DNA of 64,000 bases. Source: Leisingera daeponensis DSM 23529 (GTDB lineage Bacteria > Pseudomonadota > Alphaproteobacteria > Rhodobacterales > Rhodobacteraceae). Shown one piece after another: positions 1-9,821 of this stretch. Location: positions 1,178,225-1,242,224 of the forward strand of contig NZ_KI421500.1 of assembly GCF_000473145.1 (NCBI RefSeq), in the 5' to 3' direction. Every line of letters begins with the position of its first letter. Position 1 is the first letter of the stretch. The notes under the pieces were generated by a model, which ran no database searches, was not told the DNA's origin, and saw only the letters and a program-made list of their open reading frames with translations. Position numbers and translations under genes: made by a program.

Positions 1-630
1 CTTGGTGCCGACCAGCTGCTCTTCGAAGCCGGGGATGAAGGAGTTGGAGCCAAGCACCAGCGGGTAGTCGTCGCCTGCGCCGCCCTCGAAGGCCTCGCCG
101 TCGATCTTGCCGACGAAGTCGATCACGACCTGGTCGCCGTCTTCGGCTGCTGCGCCCTCTTCGCGGGCTTCGAATTCCTTGGCGGTTTCGGCCAGGTTTG
201 CCAGCGCTTCGTTGACGGCTTCGTCTTCAGCCTTCACGACCAGCTTTTCCAGCTCGATGCCGGAGAAGTCGACCTCGGGGATTTCCGGCAGTGCCTCGTA
301 GGACATCTCGACGTTGACGTCGTCGCCTTCTTTCCAGTCTTCGTTGGTCATCTTGACTTCGGGCTGCAGCGCCGGACGGTCGCCGCTGTCCTCGAAATGC
401 TTGTTCATGGCGCCGTCGATGGATTCCTGCATCGCTTCGCCCATCAGGCGCTGGCCGAACTGCTTTTTCAGCAGCGCCATCGGCACCTTGCCTTTGCGGA
501 AACCCTTCATTTCGATTTCCGGCTGCGCTTCGACCAGCTTTTCGTTGACCTTCTCGTCCAGCTCGGCGGCGGTGACGGTGATGGCGTAGCCGCGTTTCAG
601 ACCTTCGTTCAGCGTCTCGGTGACCTGCAT
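1..630 (-). CDS. tig: Trigger factor, N-terminal part (gene runs off the left edge)
   Basis: Ribosome-associated chaperone and peptidyl-prolyl isomerase that receives nascent chains at the exit tunnel. The first 210 residues are visible. The start [10 protein letters not shown] is the usual trigger-factor opening, and the ribosome-docking signature GFRKGKVP lies at residues 43-50, matching the family GFRxGKxP motif. The FKBP-type isomerase domain begins near residue 165 ([20 protein letters not shown]). The C-terminal chaperone arms lie beyond position 1. Identification is firm; only the remainder of the gene is missing. Confidence 0.97.
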   Translation of the reverse strand, partial: MQVTETLNEGLKRGYAITVTAAELDEKVNEKLVEAQPEIEMKGFRKGKVPMALLKKQFGQRLMGEAMQESIDGAMNKHFEDSGDRPALQPEVKMTNEDWKEGDDVNVEMSYEALPEIPEVDFSGIELEKLVVKAEDEAVNEALANLAETAKEFEAREEGAAAEDGDQVVIDFVGKIDGEAFEGGAGDDYPLVLGSNSFIPGFEEQLVGTK

Positions 631-770
631 CCTATTCCCCATAGAGATTCGGGGCCCCAGTGCAAGGTGCCCCCAGACAATTTGCGGTCTTCTATTTCCC
701 CCGGCGCGGCGGCGCAAGGGGGATTGCCCCTTTCCTGACCAATCCCGCGGATTTCCGGGGTGCCGCAACG

Positions 771-798
771 GAAAACACGCCCCGCAATGGGGGCGTGT
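771..798 (-). terminator. Rho-independent terminator after porin 1
   Basis: A perfect 9-bp stem (775-783 paired with 790-798, loop GCAATG) is followed on the minus strand by four U. It lies about 30 nt past the porin stop codon. Confidence 0.8.
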
Positions 799-828
799 CT
801 GCCGTTCTTAAACCAAGCAAGGTGCGGT

Positions 829-1947
829 TCAGAATTTCCAGCGGGCGCCGGCCAGGATCACGTTTGCGTCCTGGTAGGCCGCGGGGCCGGTGTCGGCATA
901 GGAATAGTCGCGGTAGGCCAGATAGGTTTCGACATTATAGGCGTCGATCTTCTGAACCGCGGCCACGCCCCAGGACTCGGCGCTGTCGCCGGCGGTGACC
1001 ATGTCGGAGCCGTCATAATAGTCGACCGAGAAGGAGGTTGCGCCGGCCGCGATCAGATCCGCCGAATAGCCCAGCTTGGCATAGGCATAGGTGCCCGCGA
1101 TGTCGCGCTCGCCCGCGGCGAGGTTCAGCGACAGGCCGGTGGCCTTGTGCAGCACCGCAAAGGAGCCGGAGATGTCGCGGTAGTCTTCCTTGCCGGTTTC
1201 CTCGGTCCAGGAGGCGCCGATGCCGGTGTCGATGGCAAAGCCCGCGGCCTCGTCGTTGACCCAGCGCACCGCCACGTCGTAGCTTTCGCGGTCGTTGGCG
1301 TCCTTCAGGACATCGGTGCCCCAGGAGGTCGAGAAGGTGAAGCCTGCCAGCTCCGGCGAGTCATAGCGGATGCGGCCCAGGCGGCTGCCGTCGAAGTCAT
1401 TGAAGACATCGCCGATGTCCACCGAGCTGAGCGCGCCGGCGCCGGTGCGGAAGGCATAGCCGCCCGCGGCGTCAGCCACGGCGTTGGAGGCGCCAAGGCC
1501 GGTGCCGGAGAAATCCGCGCCGGTGATGCCGTCGGTCGCCATCGCGCCCTGACCGGCCGAGAAGCGGCCATAGCGCGCGGTGTCGAACTGGAAGTCCACG
1601 TGGCGGATGTTGGTGCGGTCCCAGCTGATGTTGTCGCCGGTCGAAAGCTGGCTGACCCCGTCCGACGAGCGGAAGCCGAAGGCGGTTTCGAAGTTGAACC
1701 GCAGGGTGTTTTCGCCATAGGCCTGCTCCAGCCAGAAGCCGATGCGCGAGTTGGAGGCCGCGTTATCGGTCAGCCGGTTGAAGTCCTGCCCGCCATCGTC
1801 AAAGGACTGATAGACGGGGTTGAACTGGCCGTACCAGCGGAAGCTGCCGCCGGTGTCGTTGGTATAGGTGGGGCCTGCAAATGCCGGGGCGGCAAGTGCC
1901 GCCGCAAGGGAGGCCGCGCCGGCGCGGGCTGCAATCTTGGTTTTCAT
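829..1947 (-). CDS. Outer-membrane porin 1 (Rhodobacter-type general porin)
   Basis: Outer-membrane diffusion channel of the alphaproteobacterial porin family, 372 residues. The start at 1947 is preceded by CAGGAGAC and opens a clean signal peptide (MKTKIAARAG through APAFA, cleavage after residue 24). The mature protein is rich in alternating beta strands and ends in the C-terminal aromatic signature GARWKF, the terminal Phe being recognised by the BAM machinery. A paralogue follows in the same direction at 2297-3421; both have their own terminator, so they are probably transcribed separately. Substrate preference cannot be read from the sequence. Confidence 0.9.
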   Translation of the reverse strand: MKTKIAARAGAASLAAALAAPAFAGPTYTNDTGGSFRWYGQFNPVYQSFDDGGQDFNRLTDNAASNSRIGFWLEQAYGENTLRFNFETAFGFRSSDGVSQLSTGDNISWDRTNIRHVDFQFDTARYGRFSAGQGAMATDGITGADFSGTGLGASNAVADAAGGYAFRTGAGALSSVDIGDVFNDFDGSRLGRIRYDSPELAGFTFSTSWGTDVLKDANDRESYDVAVRWVNDEAAGFAIDTGIGASWTEETGKEDYRDISGSFAVLHKATGLSLNLAAGERDIAGTYAYAKLGYSADLIAAGATSFSVDYYDGSDMVTAGDSAESWGVAAVQKIDAYNVETYLAYRDYSYADTGPAAYQDANVILAGARWKF

Positions 1948-2242
1948 GGTCTGTCTCCTGTTCCGCCGCTTACGGCCGCTGTCCGGGCGCCTGCCAGCGC
2001 CGGAGCCGAGGGAGCCTCCGTGCGCACTGCGTGCATTCCGGGTCAGATGACCGCTGCGGCATGTGTGAAAATCTGCTCGCGGCAAAAAATCACCTGCACC
2101 GTAGCGCCGGCACCGGCCGGGAGATGTGAAGGTGATTACGTTTGCGCCCCGCCTTGCGCAAAGCAGCTATGCCTTCTGCGCAACCCTGAGCCGGGAGCCA
2201 GCCGGCCCCGCCGCCGCAGGGGACCAGGGCAGCCCCCATTGC
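1948..2242. other. Intergenic region between the two porins
   Basis: A stretch of about 295 bp holding the untranslated leader and presumably the promoter of porin 1. The Shine-Dalgarno CAGGAGAC sits just upstream of 1947. I cannot place a convincing -35/-10 pair, and I see no further gene or repeat. Confidence 0.5.
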
Positions 2243-2270
2243 AAAACGCCCCGGGGATCCGGAGCGTTTT
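2243..2270 (-). terminator. Rho-independent terminator after porin 2
   Basis: An 8-bp stem with one G-U pair (2245-2252 with 2261-2268) and an 8-nt loop. On the minus strand it ends in a short U run, about 27 nt after the porin 2 stop. Confidence 0.75.
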
Positions 2271-2296
2271 TTCCGTTTCGAAGCTTGCTGTGCAGG

Positions 2297-3421
2297 TCAG
2301 AACTTCCAGCGCGCGCCCAGAACCCAGGTCGAGACATCCTGGTAAGACGCCGCGGCATCCTCATAGTCATATTCCTGATAAGTCAGGTATATGTCGGTAT
2401 TGAAATTCTCAACCTTCTGAACCGCACCGATACCCCAGCCCTTGGAGCTGGAGCCGTTCACATTGAAGTCCTCGCCTTCATAGTAATGCACCCCAAGACC
2501 GGTCTTGCCCCAGGGCAGCCATTCGTTTTCATAGCCGATCTTGGCGTAGTAATAGCTGGGGTCACTGGCGCCCGCCGCGTCATTGTCGCGGGTGCCGCCC
2601 GCAACGGTGAAGCTGATCCCGTTGTCCAGCAGCACCGAGGCAGAGCCGATCACGTCGGACCGCTCGTCGCCGTCGTCTTCGCGCACCTGATAAGCCAGGG
2701 ATGCGGCGAAATTGGTGGGACCGAACTCCTGCCCGTAGAACACGCCGATATCATAGTAGTCGGCTTCATCGGATGAAGAGAGGACGTTCTGCCCCCAGGC
2801 CAGGCCTGCGGAAAAGCCGTTGAAATCCGGCGTGTCGTAACGGATGCGGCCGCGTCTGGATCCGTCGAGATTGTCAAACGCATCCGCCAGGACCGGCCCG
2901 CTGAGCGCCCCCGCGGTGTCGCGGATCAGGAACCCGGCATTGGAGTCGACCTTGAAGGAGTAGAGCGCGGTGCCGACATAAGACAGATCCGTCTCCGCCG
3001 CGCCGTCGGCCAACATGCTGCCCTGCCCGGCCGACAGCTTGCCCCAGCCTCCTTCCAGCCAGAAGTCCACGTGGCGCAGGTCCGCCCGGGTCCAGCCGCT
3101 GTAGTCGGAGCCGAACTGGTTCACCTCGGTCGAGTTCGGGAAGCCCAGACCGGCCTCGAACCGGAAGCCGAAGGTGTTGGCCCCGAACGGCTGCATCAGC
3201 CGCAGGCCGATCCGGGAGCGGGACAGGTCATTGTCGAGCAGGTTGGTTTCGGTCTGTTCGCCATCGTCCACAGAGATGATGGCGGGGTTGAGCTGGCCAT
3301 AGATTTCGACATAGCCGCCGGAGTTGTTTTCGTATTTCAGCTCAGCCAGGCCCGGCTGCGCCAGGACGCACAGTGCAGTCCCCGCCGCGGTGGTTGTTTT
3401 CAGAAGACGTTTCACGGCCAT
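2297..3421 (-). CDS. Outer-membrane porin 2 (paralogue of porin 1)
   Basis: Second general porin, 374 residues. It has a signal peptide (MAVKRLLKTT to AQPGLA, cleavage near residue 26) and a mature start in which the sequence GGYVEIYGQLNPAI mirrors GGSFRWYGQFNPVY of porin 1. It ends in the same GARWKF barrel signature. I chose ATG 3421 because it begins a standard signal peptide; an in-frame ATG at 3451 would add ten residues, and the purine run before 3421 (AAGGGGG) abuts the codon unusually closely, so the start is not certain. It is a tandem duplicate of porin 1 and is followed by its own terminator. The divergence suggests different pore properties or expression conditions. Confidence 0.88.
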   Translation of the reverse strand: MAVKRLLKTTTAAGTALCVLAQPGLAELKYENNSGGYVEIYGQLNPAIISVDDGEQTETNLLDNDLSRSRIGLRLMQPFGANTFGFRFEAGLGFPNSTEVNQFGSDYSGWTRADLRHVDFWLEGGWGKLSAGQGSMLADGAAETDLSYVGTALYSFKVDSNAGFLIRDTAGALSGPVLADAFDNLDGSRRGRIRYDTPDFNGFSAGLAWGQNVLSSSDEADYYDIGVFYGQEFGPTNFAASLAYQVREDDGDERSDVIGSASVLLDNGISFTVAGGTRDNDAAGASDPSYYYAKIGYENEWLPWGKTGLGVHYYEGEDFNVNGSSSKGWGIGAVQKVENFNTDIYLTYQEYDYEDAAASYQDVSTWVLGARWKF

Positions 3422-3593
3422 CCCCCTTGTCAACAATGTACTGATGAACATTTGACCGGCCGCTGTCAGCGTCCTGCCGGGGCGAAGTATATCACAGGCG
3501 CGGCGAAAGAGGAAAACCTATCCCGCCGTCAGGGCAAGCCGGCCAGCCGCCGCAGCCGGGCCTTGCGCCCGCATGATTGACTTCGCTGAAAAA

Positions 3594-3678
3594 TGGTGCG
3601 GGTGAAGGGACTTGAACCCCCACGCCTTGCGGCGCCAGAACCTAAATCTGGTGCGTCTACCAATTCCGCCACACCCGC
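3594..3678 (-). tRNA. tRNA-Leu (anticodon UAG), CCA encoded
   Basis: An 85-nt class II tRNA. The 7-bp acceptor stem GCGGGTG/CACCCGC is intact, the discriminator is A and the terminal CCA is encoded. The anticodon stem CCAGA/TCTGG encloses loop TTTAGGT, giving anticodon TAG. The long variable arm (CGCC GCAA GGCG) is typical of leucine tRNAs, and the T arm is GGGGG TTCAAGT CCCTT. Confidence 0.97.
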
Positions 3679-3898
3679 ACGGCACGAAGGTCCGTCCCTC
3701 GTGTGACGCGCTGAATAGCAAAGCTTGGCGGCGGATGCGAGCGGAAATCGCGCCGCCGCGGCCGTTGTGCAAAACGGCAACAATCCATGCGGAATATCGC
3801 AACAATAAGCGGTTTTTTGCGTGAAAAGGCTGGGCCTGGAATCCGCTTGTGCCGTAGTTTGGCGGAAAAAGTCTGAGGCAGACAAAGCGAGCAACAAC

Positions 3899-4426
3899 AT
3901 GAAACCGTTTGGAAATGCGGCCCTGCGCGCGCAATTGGCGATGCGCGTCCAGGCACAGCCCCGGCGGCTGTTCCAGGGCAGCCAGAACATCACCCTCTTG
4001 CGCGGCACCGCTGTGCTGACCCGCGAGGGGGAGCGCGCCGCAGAAGATCTCACGGCAGGCGACAGCCTGATCACCCGCACCCAGGGCATGGCCAGGGTCG
4101 AGGCCGTCCGCAGCCGCCGCGCGATGCTGCAGGCGGTCTGCATCGCTGCCGGTTCTCTGGGCGATACCCTCGGTGAGGGCGGCCTGACCGTTCCCTGGGA
4201 CCAGCGCATCCTGGTGCGCGACTGGCGCGCCAAGGCGATGTTCGGCCAGCCGCAGGCGGTGGTGCCGGCCTATGAACTGGTGGACGGCGAGTTCATCCGC
4301 GACCTGGGCCTGCAGATGATGGACCTGACGGTGCTGGAGTTCTCCCGCCCGCATGTGATCTATGCCGGCGGACTGGAACTGGCCGCGGCAGCCGCACCGC
4401 AGGAAGACCTGCGCCCGGCGGCCTGA
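3899..4426 (+). CDS. Stand-alone Hint-domain protein
   Basis: A 175-residue protein with a Hedgehog/intein-like (Hint) fold of the kind common in Rhodobacteraceae. The hallmark is GTAVLTREGERAAEDLTAGD at residues 36-55, followed by the LITR turn and a later histidine-bearing strand (FSRPHVIYAGG) near the C-terminus. In active Hint domains a Cys or Ser nucleophile stands at the start of the domain, just before the GT. Here the corresponding stretch is ITLLRGT and no Cys is present, so autoprocessing looks unlikely. The start MKPFGNAALR is preferred over an upstream in-frame ATG at 3821 because it gives the compact domain length, though no strong ribosome-binding site is visible. It converges on the NAD(P)HX repair gene with 6 bp between stops. 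The role is unknown. Confidence 0.72.
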   Translation: MKPFGNAALRAQLAMRVQAQPRRLFQGSQNITLLRGTAVLTREGERAAEDLTAGDSLITRTQGMARVEAVRSRRAMLQAVCIAAGSLGDTLGEGGLTVPWDQRILVRDWRAKAMFGQPQAVVPAYELVDGEFIRDLGLQMMDLTVLEFSRPHVIYAGGLELAAAAAPQEDLRPAA

Positions 4427-4432
4427 GCCTGC

Positions 4433-6076
4433 TTACAGTCCCAGCTTGCGGAACACCGCGGGGAGCTGCTCCGGCAGGTCCTCGGCAATCAGGCCGGGGC
4501 CGAAGTGCAGCGCGCATTCAACATGGATATAGGCGGCGGTCTCTGCCGCCTGCATCGGGGCGAAGCCGCGCGCCATCAGCCCGGTGATGAACCCCGCCAG
4601 CACGTCCCCCGAACCGGCGGTGGCCAGCCAGGGCGCGGAGCGGTCGTAATGGGCGGAATTCACAGAGCAGCGCCCGTCCGGCGCGGCGATCACCGTATCC
4701 GGCCCCTTGAACAGCACCACGCAGCCCGCGCGTTTGGCGGCCTCGCGGGTGGCGTCGACCTTGGAATAGGCGGGGCCTCTGGTCGCGGGGGCGTTCAGTT
4801 TCTCCGCGAGGTCCGGGAACAGCCTGGCAAATTCACCGCCATGCGGGGTGAGCACGCAATTTTCGTGCAGGGCCTCAAACAGCGCCTCGGGTTTCAGTTC
4901 AAACCTTGTGAGCGCATCGGCATCCAGAACGGTTGGCCGCTGTTCCTTCAGCGCCGCAAAGACCATCGCCTGCGTGTCCGCCCCGCGCCCCATGCCCGGC
5001 CCAAGGCAGAGAGCGCTGAGGCGGTCGTCTTCCAGCAGTTCCGCAAGCCCATGCGCCCCGTCGATCTGGCGCAGCATGATGGCGGTCAGGTTGGCGGCGT
5101 TTTCGAACATCGCTGAGCGCGGCGAGCCGACGGTGACCAGCCCTGCCCCGATCCGCAAGGCTCCGCGGGCGGCAAGGCGCGCGGCGCCGGTTTTGCCGTG
5201 GCCGCCAGAGAGGATGAGGGCGTGGCCGTGGGAGTATTTGTGGCCCGAATATTTCTTACTTAGATTTCCTTTCTCGTAGCCAAGCAACTCGACGCAGCCT
5301 TTGGGATAAACTTTGGGCAAACCTAGTGGCACAACTTTGAGTTTCCCGCAGCCTTTCGCTCCTCCGTAGCTGCCGCAACTCTGACTCATATGATGGCCAA
5401 TTTTTGCGCTATGGAATGTTACAGTAAGATGAGTTGGGAGGGCTCCAAAGTCTCGCCCGCTATCGCTGCAAACACCGCTAGGAAAATCAATCGCGACGAA
5501 GCGGTCTTCGTTCGGCTCATGCGCATCCGCAATCAGAGGAGTCGGCATAAAGCCATTCCAAGCTTCATCCGTGTCATCAGGCATTTTGCGGGTCAGCCCC
5601 GTTCCGAATAATGCGTCAATTACGAGAAACTGGCTTTCTTCATCCCTTTCGTAGAAATCACGGACACCTCGATCATCCCACTCATTGACACTGCCCAACT
5701 TCCGCCACCGCTCATAGTTCACCTTCGCATCCGGCGGCAGCTTGTCCGGGTCGCCGTAGAGGAACACCTCCACCTCCCAGCCGCGCTCCTTCAGCAGACG
5801 CGCCACCACAAAGCCGTCGCCACCATTGTTGCCCGGCCCGCACAGGACCACCGCCCGGCGCGGCTTTTCATCTTTCTCCAAAAACTCCGGGGAGCGCGAG
5901 GGGCCGGCCCCTCGCCCGCCCTCAACAGGCTCCGCCAGCTCCGGCCATTCCTCGAAGATGGCCTCGACCACCCCCTGCCCGGCCCGTTCCATCAGCTCCA
6001 GCCCGGTGACTTCACCGGACTCGATGGCGGCCTGTTCGATGGCCCGCATCTGGGCTGCGGTCAGCAGTTCGGTCAT
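4433..6076 (-). CDS. Bifunctional NAD(P)H-hydrate epimerase / ADP-dependent dehydratase
   Basis: Metabolite-repair enzyme of 547 residues: the N-terminal YjeF_N domain epimerises damaged NAD(P)HX and the C-terminal ribokinase-like domain dehydrates S-NAD(P)HX back to NAD(P)H using ADP. The epimerase signature CGPGNNGGDGF is at residues 79-89, with DALFGTGL later in the same domain. The dehydratase domain starts near residue 270 and carries SGGHGKTGAARLAARGAL, LDADAL, LTPHGGEFARL and ATAGSGDVLAGF, so both halves look active. The span about 5233-5705 (residues roughly 124-281, straddling the domain junction) is visibly poorer in GC and uses codons such as CTA and AGT that are rare around it, yet the frame is intact. 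This looks like allelic replacement by a relative (see findings). It is divergent from glnB. Confidence 0.93.
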   Translation of the reverse strand: MTELLTAAQMRAIEQAAIESGEVTGLELMERAGQGVVEAIFEEWPELAEPVEGGRGAGPSRSPEFLEKDEKPRRAVVLCGPGNNGGDGFVVARLLKERGWEVEVFLYGDPDKLPPDAKVNYERWRKLGSVNEWDDRGVRDFYERDEESQFLVIDALFGTGLTRKMPDDTDEAWNGFMPTPLIADAHEPNEDRFVAIDFPSGVCSDSGRDFGALPTHLTVTFHSAKIGHHMSQSCGSYGGAKGCGKLKVVPLGLPKVYPKGCVELLGYEKGNLSKKYSGHKYSHGHALILSGGHGKTGAARLAARGALRIGAGLVTVGSPRSAMFENAANLTAIMLRQIDGAHGLAELLEDDRLSALCLGPGMGRGADTQAMVFAALKEQRPTVLDADALTRFELKPEALFEALHENCVLTPHGGEFARLFPDLAEKLNAPATRGPAYSKVDATREAAKRAGCVVLFKGPDTVIAAPDGRCSVNSAHYDRSAPWLATAGSGDVLAGFITGLMARGFAPMQAAETAAYIHVECALHFGPGLIAEDLPEQLPAVFRKLGL

Positions 6077-6214
6077 GTTTTGCCCTTCCCCGATTCAAAT
6101 CTGCGCAATTTGCAGGCGCAGTGCTTAATTTTTAGGCAGTCACGATCAAATCCTGCCCACAATTGCCGCAGCGGCCCAGGCGCGCATTGCTGCCCTCATT
6201 TAGAAGTGAAATGA

Positions 6215-6586
<372 letters not shown>

Positions 6587-6633
6587 GACACCAACGAAAA
6601 TCCTTACATCTCTGCAAAAAAAGGACCGAGGGA

Positions 6634-8040
6634 ATGAGCGTAGACGCAGTTCTCAAGACACTTAAGGACGAGGACGTCGCCTATGTCGACATCCGCTTCA
6701 CCGATGTGCGCGGCAAGCTGCAGCACGTGACCGTGGACGTGGACCTGGTCGACGAAGACTTTCTGGAAGAAGGCTTCATGTTCGACGGCTCGTCGATCGC
6801 CGGCTGGAAGTCGATCGAAAACTCCGACATGAAACTGATGGCGGACACCGAATCCGCGTATATCGACCCGTTCTATGCGGAAAAGACCCTGTGCCTGCAC
6901 TGCTCCATCGTTGAGCCGGACACCGGTGAAGCCTATGAGCGCGACCCGCGCGGCACCGCCCAGAAGGCCGAGGCCTACCTGAAATCCTCCGGCATCGGCG
7001 ACGTGGCCTATATGGGCCCGGAAGCGGAATTCTTCCTGTTCGACGACGTGCGCTACTCCAACACCATCAACAAGGTGTCCTATGAGGTTGACGCAACCGA
7101 CGCCTCCTGGAACACCGACGCCGAGTTCGAAATGGGCAACATGGGCCACCGCCCGGGCCTGAAGGGCGGCTATTTCCCGGTGAACCCGATCGACGAAGCG
7201 CAGGACCTGCGGTCCGAAATGCTGTCGACCATGAAGCGCCTGGGCATGAAGGTGGACAAGCACCACCACGAGGTTGCGTCCTGCCAGCACGAGCTGGGCC
7301 TGATCTTTGACAGCCTGACCAAACAGGCCGACGAGATCCAGAAGTACAAGTACGTGATCCACAACGTGGCGCACGCCTATGGCAAGTCGGCGACCTTCAT
7401 GCCGAAGCCGATCTACGGCGACAACGGCTCTGGCATGCACGTCAACATGTCGATCTGGAAAGACGGCAAGCCGCTGTTTGCAGGCGACAAATACGCGGAC
7501 CTGTCGCAGGAAGCGCTGTATTTTATCGGCGGCATCCTGAAGCACGCCAAGACCCTGAACGCCTTCACCAACCCGGGCACCAACTCCTACAAGCGCCTGA
7601 TCCCGGGCTTCGAGGCCCCGGTTCTGCGCGCCTACTCCGCCCGCAACCGCTCCGGCTGCGTCCGGATCCCGTGGACCGAAAGCCCGAAGGCCAAGCGCGT
7701 CGAAGCCCGTTTCCCCGATCCGAGCGCAAATCCCTACCTGTGCTTTGCCGCGCTGCTGATGGCCGGCCTGGACGGCATCCGCAACAAGATCGATCCGGGC
7801 GAAGCCATGGACAAAAACCTGTACGACCTGCCGGCCGAGGAGCTGGAAGGCATCCCGACCGTCTGCGGCTCCCTGCGTGAAGCCCTGGACGCGCTGGCCG
7901 CCGACCACGACTTCCTGCTGCAGGGCGACGTGTTCACCAAGGACCAGATCGACGGCTACATCGCGCTGAAGATGGAAGAGGTCCACAAGTACGAGCACAC
8001 CCCGCACCCGGTTGAGTTCGGCATGTACTACAGCTGCTAA
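6634..8040 (+). CDS. glnA: Glutamine synthetase type I
   Basis: Dodecameric cytoplasmic enzyme that makes glutamine from glutamate, ammonia and ATP. The 468-residue length is exactly that of adenylylation-regulated GSI-beta enzymes, and the regulatory tyrosine falls at residue 397 in [10 protein letters not shown], as in E. coli. The metal- and substrate-binding segments [45 protein letters not shown] and [10 protein letters not shown] are intact. Start ATG 6634 follows GAGGGA. It is the second gene of glnBA and ends at a strong terminator. P-II upstream would feed into its adenylylation. Confidence 0.98.
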   Translation: MSVDAVLKTLKDEDVAYVDIRFTDVRGKLQHVTVDVDLVDEDFLEEGFMFDGSSIAGWKSIENSDMKLMADTESAYIDPFYAEKTLCLHCSIVEPDTGEAYERDPRGTAQKAEAYLKSSGIGDVAYMGPEAEFFLFDDVRYSNTINKVSYEVDATDASWNTDAEFEMGNMGHRPGLKGGYFPVNPIDEAQDLRSEMLSTMKRLGMKVDKHHHEVASCQHELGLIFDSLTKQADEIQKYKYVIHNVAHAYGKSATFMPKPIYGDNGSGMHVNMSIWKDGKPLFAGDKYADLSQEALYFIGGILKHAKTLNAFTNPGTNSYKRLIPGFEAPVLRAYSARNRSGCVRIPWTESPKAKRVEARFPDPSANPYLCFAALLMAGLDGIRNKIDPGEAMDKNLYDLPAEELEGIPTVCGSLREALDALAADHDFLLQGDVFTKDQIDGYIALKMEEVHKYEHTPHPVEFGMYYSC

Positions 8041-8060
8041 AAGCTGGAAATCCAAAGGAA

Positions 8061-8085
8061 AAGGCGCCGTTTGCGGCGCCTTTTT
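8061..8085 (+). terminator. Rho-independent terminator of glnBA
   Basis: The stem AAGGCGCC (8061-8068) pairs with GGCGCCTT (8075-8082) and runs into TTTTT; it lies 20 nt after the glnA stop. Confidence 0.93.
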
Positions 8086-8121
8086 CTGTTTTCCGACCGG
8101 TGGCAGTGGCGGTTCAGCGCG

Positions 8122-9594
8122 TCAGCCGGCCAGCCGCAGGCCGCCTCTCTCCGCGCCGGGCGCCATAACCGGGGCGGTTGTCCGGGCAACCTTGAACGAC
8201 TTGACCAGATCGGCCAGCGCCTGCGCATCCTGGCGCATGGTGACCGTGGCGGCTGTCGTCTGCTCGACCATGGCAGCGTTTTGCTGGGTGACACCGTCCA
8301 GATGCGAAACACCGGTGTTGATCTCCGTCAGGCCGGTGCTCTGCTCGCTTGTGGAGGCGGAGACCGACGCCGACAGCTCCGACACCCGCTTCACATCGGT
8401 CACGATCCGCGTCAGAACTTCGCCGGCGCGGTCCACAAGCGAGACCCCTTCGTCCACATGGCCTGAGCTGATGTTGATCAGCTCCTTGATTTCCTTGGCG
8501 GACACGGCGGCCCGCTGGGCCAGCCCGCGCACTTCGGAGGCGACAACCGCAAAGCCGCGCCCGGCTTCGCCGGCGCGCGCGGCCTCGACCCCGGCGTTCA
8601 GCGCCAGCAGGTTGGTCTGGAAGGAGATGTCGTCAATCACGCCGATGATCTGGGAGATCCGGTCGGACGAGTCGGCAATTTCCTTCATCTTGCTCACCGC
8701 GTCCGTGACCACCGCAAAGCCGTCCTCGGCGCAGGCTTGCGCGGTTGCGGCAACGGTGCTGGTTTCCCTGGTCGCTTCCGAAGAAGACCGCATGCTGGAG
8801 GTGATTTCCTCAACCGCCGCCGCCGTTTCCTCCAGCGTTGCAGCCTGGGTTTCGGTGCGCTGCGACAACTCCTGCGCGGCATCGGAGATTTCGCCGGCGG
8901 TGCTGTTCAGGCCCTCGGCGGAGTCCTGGATGCTGCCGATCACCCCGGCCAGGCTGCCCATCAGCCGGTTGAACGTGACCCGCACCGCGTCGTAACGCGC
9001 GGGGTAGTCGCTTTCGCCAGGGGCCGGGATTATCTGCGAGAGATCGCGGGCTTCCATCCGCTCGATCCCCGAGGTGATGTAGTCAAAGGCGGTGTCCTGC
9101 TCCGCGCGCTGCGCCGCGAAGTAGGCGTCGATCACGAAATAGGTGTCCAGCGCGAACGCCCGGTTCAGCGCCCCCAGCATGGCAAACAGCTTGCGCCGCC
9201 CGCCCGGGGTCACCGCAGTCCCGAACCGTTCGCCAAGGACCTGCTGGATGTGGGATGTCGCCCGCGAATAGGCCGACAGGTAAAGCTCGAACGGAAGCTG
9301 GATCTTGAAGTGGACGGTGCCGACGCGGTCCGCGGACGCGAAATACTCTTCCGGGAAATCGCCTCTCAGCAGCAGTTCCCAATGACGCTTCTGTGCCGTC
9401 CTTGCGTGGGTGAGGATTTCCTCGTTGGGAAAGAACATGCTTGCTTCCCGGTCCGACTGGGCAAAAGCATAGAACTTGTCGAGGATCACATCGAAGTAAG
9501 GCGCCAGCAGGGAGCTTGCGCGCATCAGGTCTTTTTGATGGTCTCCATCAAGCGCAAATTTCGAGATGATGCGCTGGTTATCCGTTTTACTCAT
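8122..9594 (-). CDS. Globin-coupled methyl-accepting chemotaxis protein (HemAT-like)
   Basis: Soluble chemoreceptor of 490 residues with no transmembrane segment. The N-terminal 170-180 residues form a globin-coupled sensor; the likely proximal heme ligand is His95 in [10 protein letters not shown], the position conserved in HemAT proteins. A linker follows, then the methyl-accepting signalling hairpin, with the highly conserved tip around [20 protein letters not shown] and the downstream [16 protein letters not shown]. It is expected to bind O2 and signal through CheW/CheA for aerotaxis. No che gene is in the window, so it is an orphan receptor. It ends in a flexible basic tail without a CheR-binding pentapeptide. 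Convergent with glnA. Confidence 0.93.
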   Translation of the reverse strand: MSKTDNQRIISKFALDGDHQKDLMRASSLLAPYFDVILDKFYAFAQSDREASMFFPNEEILTHARTAQKRHWELLLRGDFPEEYFASADRVGTVHFKIQLPFELYLSAYSRATSHIQQVLGERFGTAVTPGGRRKLFAMLGALNRAFALDTYFVIDAYFAAQRAEQDTAFDYITSGIERMEARDLSQIIPAPGESDYPARYDAVRVTFNRLMGSLAGVIGSIQDSAEGLNSTAGEISDAAQELSQRTETQAATLEETAAAVEEITSSMRSSSEATRETSTVAATAQACAEDGFAVVTDAVSKMKEIADSSDRISQIIGVIDDISFQTNLLALNAGVEAARAGEAGRGFAVVASEVRGLAQRAAVSAKEIKELINISSGHVDEGVSLVDRAGEVLTRIVTDVKRVSELSASVSASTSEQSTGLTEINTGVSHLDGVTQQNAAMVEQTTAATVTMRQDAQALADLVKSFKVARTTAPVMAPGAERGGLRLAG

Positions 9595-9821
9595 CTTCCA
9601 AACTCCAAAGACCCTGCTCTGGGCAGCAGGTGATTAAACTGTGATATTCAGGAATTAAAATATTTTTACGGGGGTTTTACTGCTGATATTTGAAGCACTT
9701 GCACCTGCTGCGGCAATCGGCGCAGGGCCGATTCGCTGCCATTGGCAAGGGTGATTCGACTTGATCGCGATTGTCTTATGCTATAGCTGGACCCGCTCCG
9801 CTGCGCGTACAGGATCCCCCT

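Noticed and set aside
4433..6076. Possible frameshift or insertion in the NAD(P)HX repair gene because of the composition break
   Set aside because: The frame is continuous and conserved motifs continue through the break, so replacement rather than disruption is indicated.
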